Of a stretch of DNA of 64,000 nt, positions 62,654 to 64,000 are shown piece by piece. The stretch spans positions 124,001-188,000 of the forward strand of contig NZ_JARQWW010000003.1 of the NCBI RefSeq assembly GCF_029543125.1, read 5' to 3'. The notes under the pieces are model-generated. The model was given only the letters and a program-made list of their open reading frames with translations. It did no database searches and was not told the origin of the DNA. Each line of letters opens with the position of its first letter. The first letter of the stretch is position 1. The position numbers and the translations under genes were made by a program. This stretch comes from Caulobacter segnis. GTDB lineage: Bacteria; Pseudomonadota; Alphaproteobacteria; Caulobacterales; Caulobacteraceae.

Positions 62654-63175
62654 GTGAATCAATCCGCTGAACATACCGATCTGGACGACGCCGTCATCGT
62701 CGCTTTGGGCAGCGACCTGCCCGGCGCCTATCCGTCCTGCGTCGACCTGCTGGAGGCGGCGCGGGAGCGGTTCGCGGACCACGGCCTGGCGATCCTTGCC
62801 CGATCCGGCTGGTGGCGTTCGGCCGCCTGGCCCGATCCGTCCAAGCCGCCCTATGTGAACGGCGTGGTCTTCGTCCGCACCGATCTCGACGCCAAGGGGA
62901 CTCACCGCGCCTTGCAGGCCCTGGAGACCGCCTTCGGGCGGAAACGGGGGGAGGCCAACGCCCCGCGCACCCTGGATCTCGATCTGATCGCCTTCGGGCG
63001 GCAGGTGATCGAGACCCCCGACCTGACCCTGCCGCACCCGCGGGCGCACGAGCGTCTGTTCGTCATGGGTCCGCTGTCACAGGTGGCGCCGGGCTGGCGG
63101 CACCCCATATCAGGGGCGGCCGCCGACCATCTGGCGGCTGCTGCGACGGTCGGCCGCGACGCAAAGCCGATCTGA
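62654..63175 (+). CDS. folK: 2-amino-4-hydroxy-6-hydroxymethyldihydropteridine diphosphokinase
   Basis: 173 residues. VIVALGSDLPGAY and YVNGVVFVRTDL are the HPPK substrate segments; RTLDLDLIAFG carries the metal-binding Asp pair. The GTG at 62654 is the only in-frame start ahead of the domain and has no clear ribosome site. The start is only 11 bases from the divergent NYN start. It makes the diphosphate precursor of folate. Confidence 0.93.
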   Translation: MNQSAEHTDLDDAVIVALGSDLPGAYPSCVDLLEAARERFADHGLAILARSGWWRSAAWPDPSKPPYVNGVVFVRTDLDAKGTHRALQALETAFGRKRGEANAPRTLDLDLIAFGRQVIETPDLTLPHPRAHERLFVMGPLSQVAPGWRHPISGAAADHLAAAATVGRDAKPI

Positions 63176-63200
63176 GCGGCTCTTGACATTGCCGGTGAGG

Positions 63201-63229
63201 TTGAACAAACAGCCGCGCCTCTATATTTT
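63201..63229 (+). promoter_or_regulatory. sigma-70-like promoter of rpoZ
   Basis: TTGAAC at 63201-63206 and TATTTT at 63224-63229 are separated by 17 bases, close to the alphaproteobacterial housekeeping consensus. The region is the only AT-rich stretch here (TATATTTTAGAT) and lies 30 bases before the rpoZ ATG. A TTGACA at 63183-63188 has no matching -10 at good spacing. Confidence 0.55.
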
Positions 63230-63259
63230 AGATCGTTCTATTCCCGTTCCGAGGACTCC

Positions 63260-63619
63260 ATGGCCCGCGTCACCGTCGAAGATTGCGTCGAGAAGGTTCC
63301 CAACCGCTTCAGCCTCGTGCTGCTGGCGGCCCACCGCGCGCGCGCCATCTCTGCGGGTTCGGCCCTGCTGATCGACCGCGACAACGACAAGAACCCGGTC
63401 TGCGCCCTGCGCGAGATCGCCGACGACGTCGTGGACGCTGAAGGCCTGAAGGAAAACCTGATCGGCACGCTGCAACGCGTCGACGAGCACTCGGAAGCCG
63501 AGGAAGAGGCCGAAACCCTCGCCCTGCTGGCCGATCCGACGCACCAGCAGATGAGCGAGGCCGAACTGGTCCGCGCTCTGCAAAGCGACCGTGACGGCGG
63601 CCAGGAGGAGCGGTACTGA
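63260..63619 (+). CDS. rpoZ: RNA polymerase omega subunit
   Basis: 119 residues. [31 protein letters not shown] is the diagnostic N-terminus. The acidic middle ([10 protein letters not shown]) and C-terminal tail ending QEERY are as in Caulobacterales. It supports RNA polymerase assembly and ppGpp response, in agreement with its position right before spoT. Confidence 0.95.
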   Translation: MARVTVEDCVEKVPNRFSLVLLAAHRARAISAGSALLIDRDNDKNPVCALREIADDVVDAEGLKENLIGTLQRVDEHSEAEEEAETLALLADPTHQQMSEAELVRALQSDRDGGQEERY

Positions 63620-63681
63620 GCCCCGAAGGCTCAGAACCCCTCATTCTAGAGGCGGCCGAGCCGGCCGCCCCACCCGCGAAC

Positions 63682-64000
63682 ATGCCGAAAACAGAAGCCG
63701 GACAAGCGCCGGCTTCTGCTGACTCGAAGAAGGCCGTGCGGCCCAAGTTCCTTCGCCAGTACGAGTTGATCGAGCGGGTCCTGTCCTATGACCCGACCGC
63801 CGACGAGGCGCTGCTGAACCGCGCCTATGTCTACGCTATGCGTATGCATGGTTCGCAGACCCGGGCCTCCGGCGATCCCTATTACGCCCACCCCATCGAG
63901 GTGGCGGGCATCCTCACCGAATACCGCCTCGACACGGCCAGCATCGTCACCGCGCTGCTGCATGACGTGATCGAGGACACCGCCGTCACCCGCGAGGACA
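63682..64000 (+). CDS. spoT: RelA/SpoT bifunctional (p)ppGpp synthetase/hydrolase, N-terminus (cut by window end)
   Basis: The visible part begins MPKTEAGQAPASADSKK and enters the HD hydrolase domain: YELIERVLSYDP, AMRMHGSQTRASGDPYYAHPIEVAG and LLHDVIEDT. These are typical of the single Rsh protein of Alphaproteobacteria, which makes and degrades (p)ppGpp. The ATG at 63682 lacks a clear ribosome site. An in-frame CTG at 63616, overlapping the rpoZ stop and placed behind AGGAGGAG, is a possible alternative start adding 22 residues. The gene continues past the window. Confidence 0.93.
   Translation, partial: MPKTEAGQAPASADSKKAVRPKFLRQYELIERVLSYDPTADEALLNRAYVYAMRMHGSQTRASGDPYYAHPIEVAGILTEYRLDTASIVTALLHDVIEDTAVTRED

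Noticed and set aside
63651..63669. GGCGGCC-GAGCC-GGCCGCC inverted repeat between rpoZ and spoT
   Set aside because: No T-run after it, and it lies in the possible N-terminal extension of spoT, so it is not called a terminator.

Overview
The window is GC-rich alphaproteobacterial chromosome. Gene content points to the Caulobacterales (Brevundimonas, Caulobacter or Phenylobacterium type). Supporting signs are a complete ccoNOQP-ccoG-fixHIS set behind a perfect FNR/FixK box, a GH47 mannosidase of the kind known from Caulobacter, many Tat-type signal peptides, and a rpoZ-spoT pair. The species assignment is inference. No rRNA or tRNA gene, phage, IS element or CRISPR array was seen, so this is mostly core chromosome with a few accessory catabolic blocks.

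Layout. 1-8709: high-affinity cbb3 oxidase operon with its assembly genes and a Crp/Fnr regulator. 8763-14117: a LamG-like secreted protein, a small orphan, a CBS-like/GGDEF/EAL protein and a membrane PQQ glucose dehydrogenase. 14182-15911: ilvE behind a small orphan gene, preceded by a branched-chain-rich leader peptide and a terminator (attenuation). 15992-23154: pectin and glycan degradation (DUF4861 protein, PL10 pectate lyase, GH43, CE12-type esterase, GH47), with LacI-type palindromes in the divergent promoter region. 23192-26266: a PAS protein, a soluble PAS chemoreceptor, a small membrane protein and a hemolysin III protein. 26353-36943: cobalamin uptake and salvage, with a cobalamin riboswitch heading btuB-cobD-btuF-btuC-btuD-cbiB-cobQ-cobT-cobS and cobU divergent. 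36940-39707: a small 2H-phosphoesterase-like protein and a single-chain EgtB-EgtD ergothioneine fusion. 39718-43343: a GH130 protein and a two-domain glycosyltransferase. 43491-46917: stress and EF-hand proteins and an OmpR-type two-component system. 46996-51895: an MBL hydrolase, an amino acid permease and HrpB. 51896-52316: palindromic intergenic repeats. 52317-57430: divergent HxlR/azoreductase, two RNA methyltransferases, a frameshifted GT2 gene and a TetR regulator. 57420-64000: lytic transglycosylase, dapA-smpB, a lipoprotein, an NYN/UDG pair, folK, rpoZ and the start of spoT.

How the genes work together. The fix/cco block builds and copper-loads a microaerobic terminal oxidase under FNR/FixK control. 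The cobalamin block imports corrinoids and finishes the nucleotide loop, but shows no corrin-ring synthesis here, so it is a salvage route. The pectin block secretes a lyase, an arabinosidase-like hydrolase and an esterase, presumably under one LacI-family regulator encoded elsewhere.

The points most worth checking are: the EgtB-EgtD fusion, whose order is opposite to fungal Egt1; the ilv-type leader and attenuator ahead of an orphan gene and ilvE; the paired HxlR operator candidates; the GT4/GH130 pair; the frameshifted GT2 gene; and the two-HxT-motif small protein.
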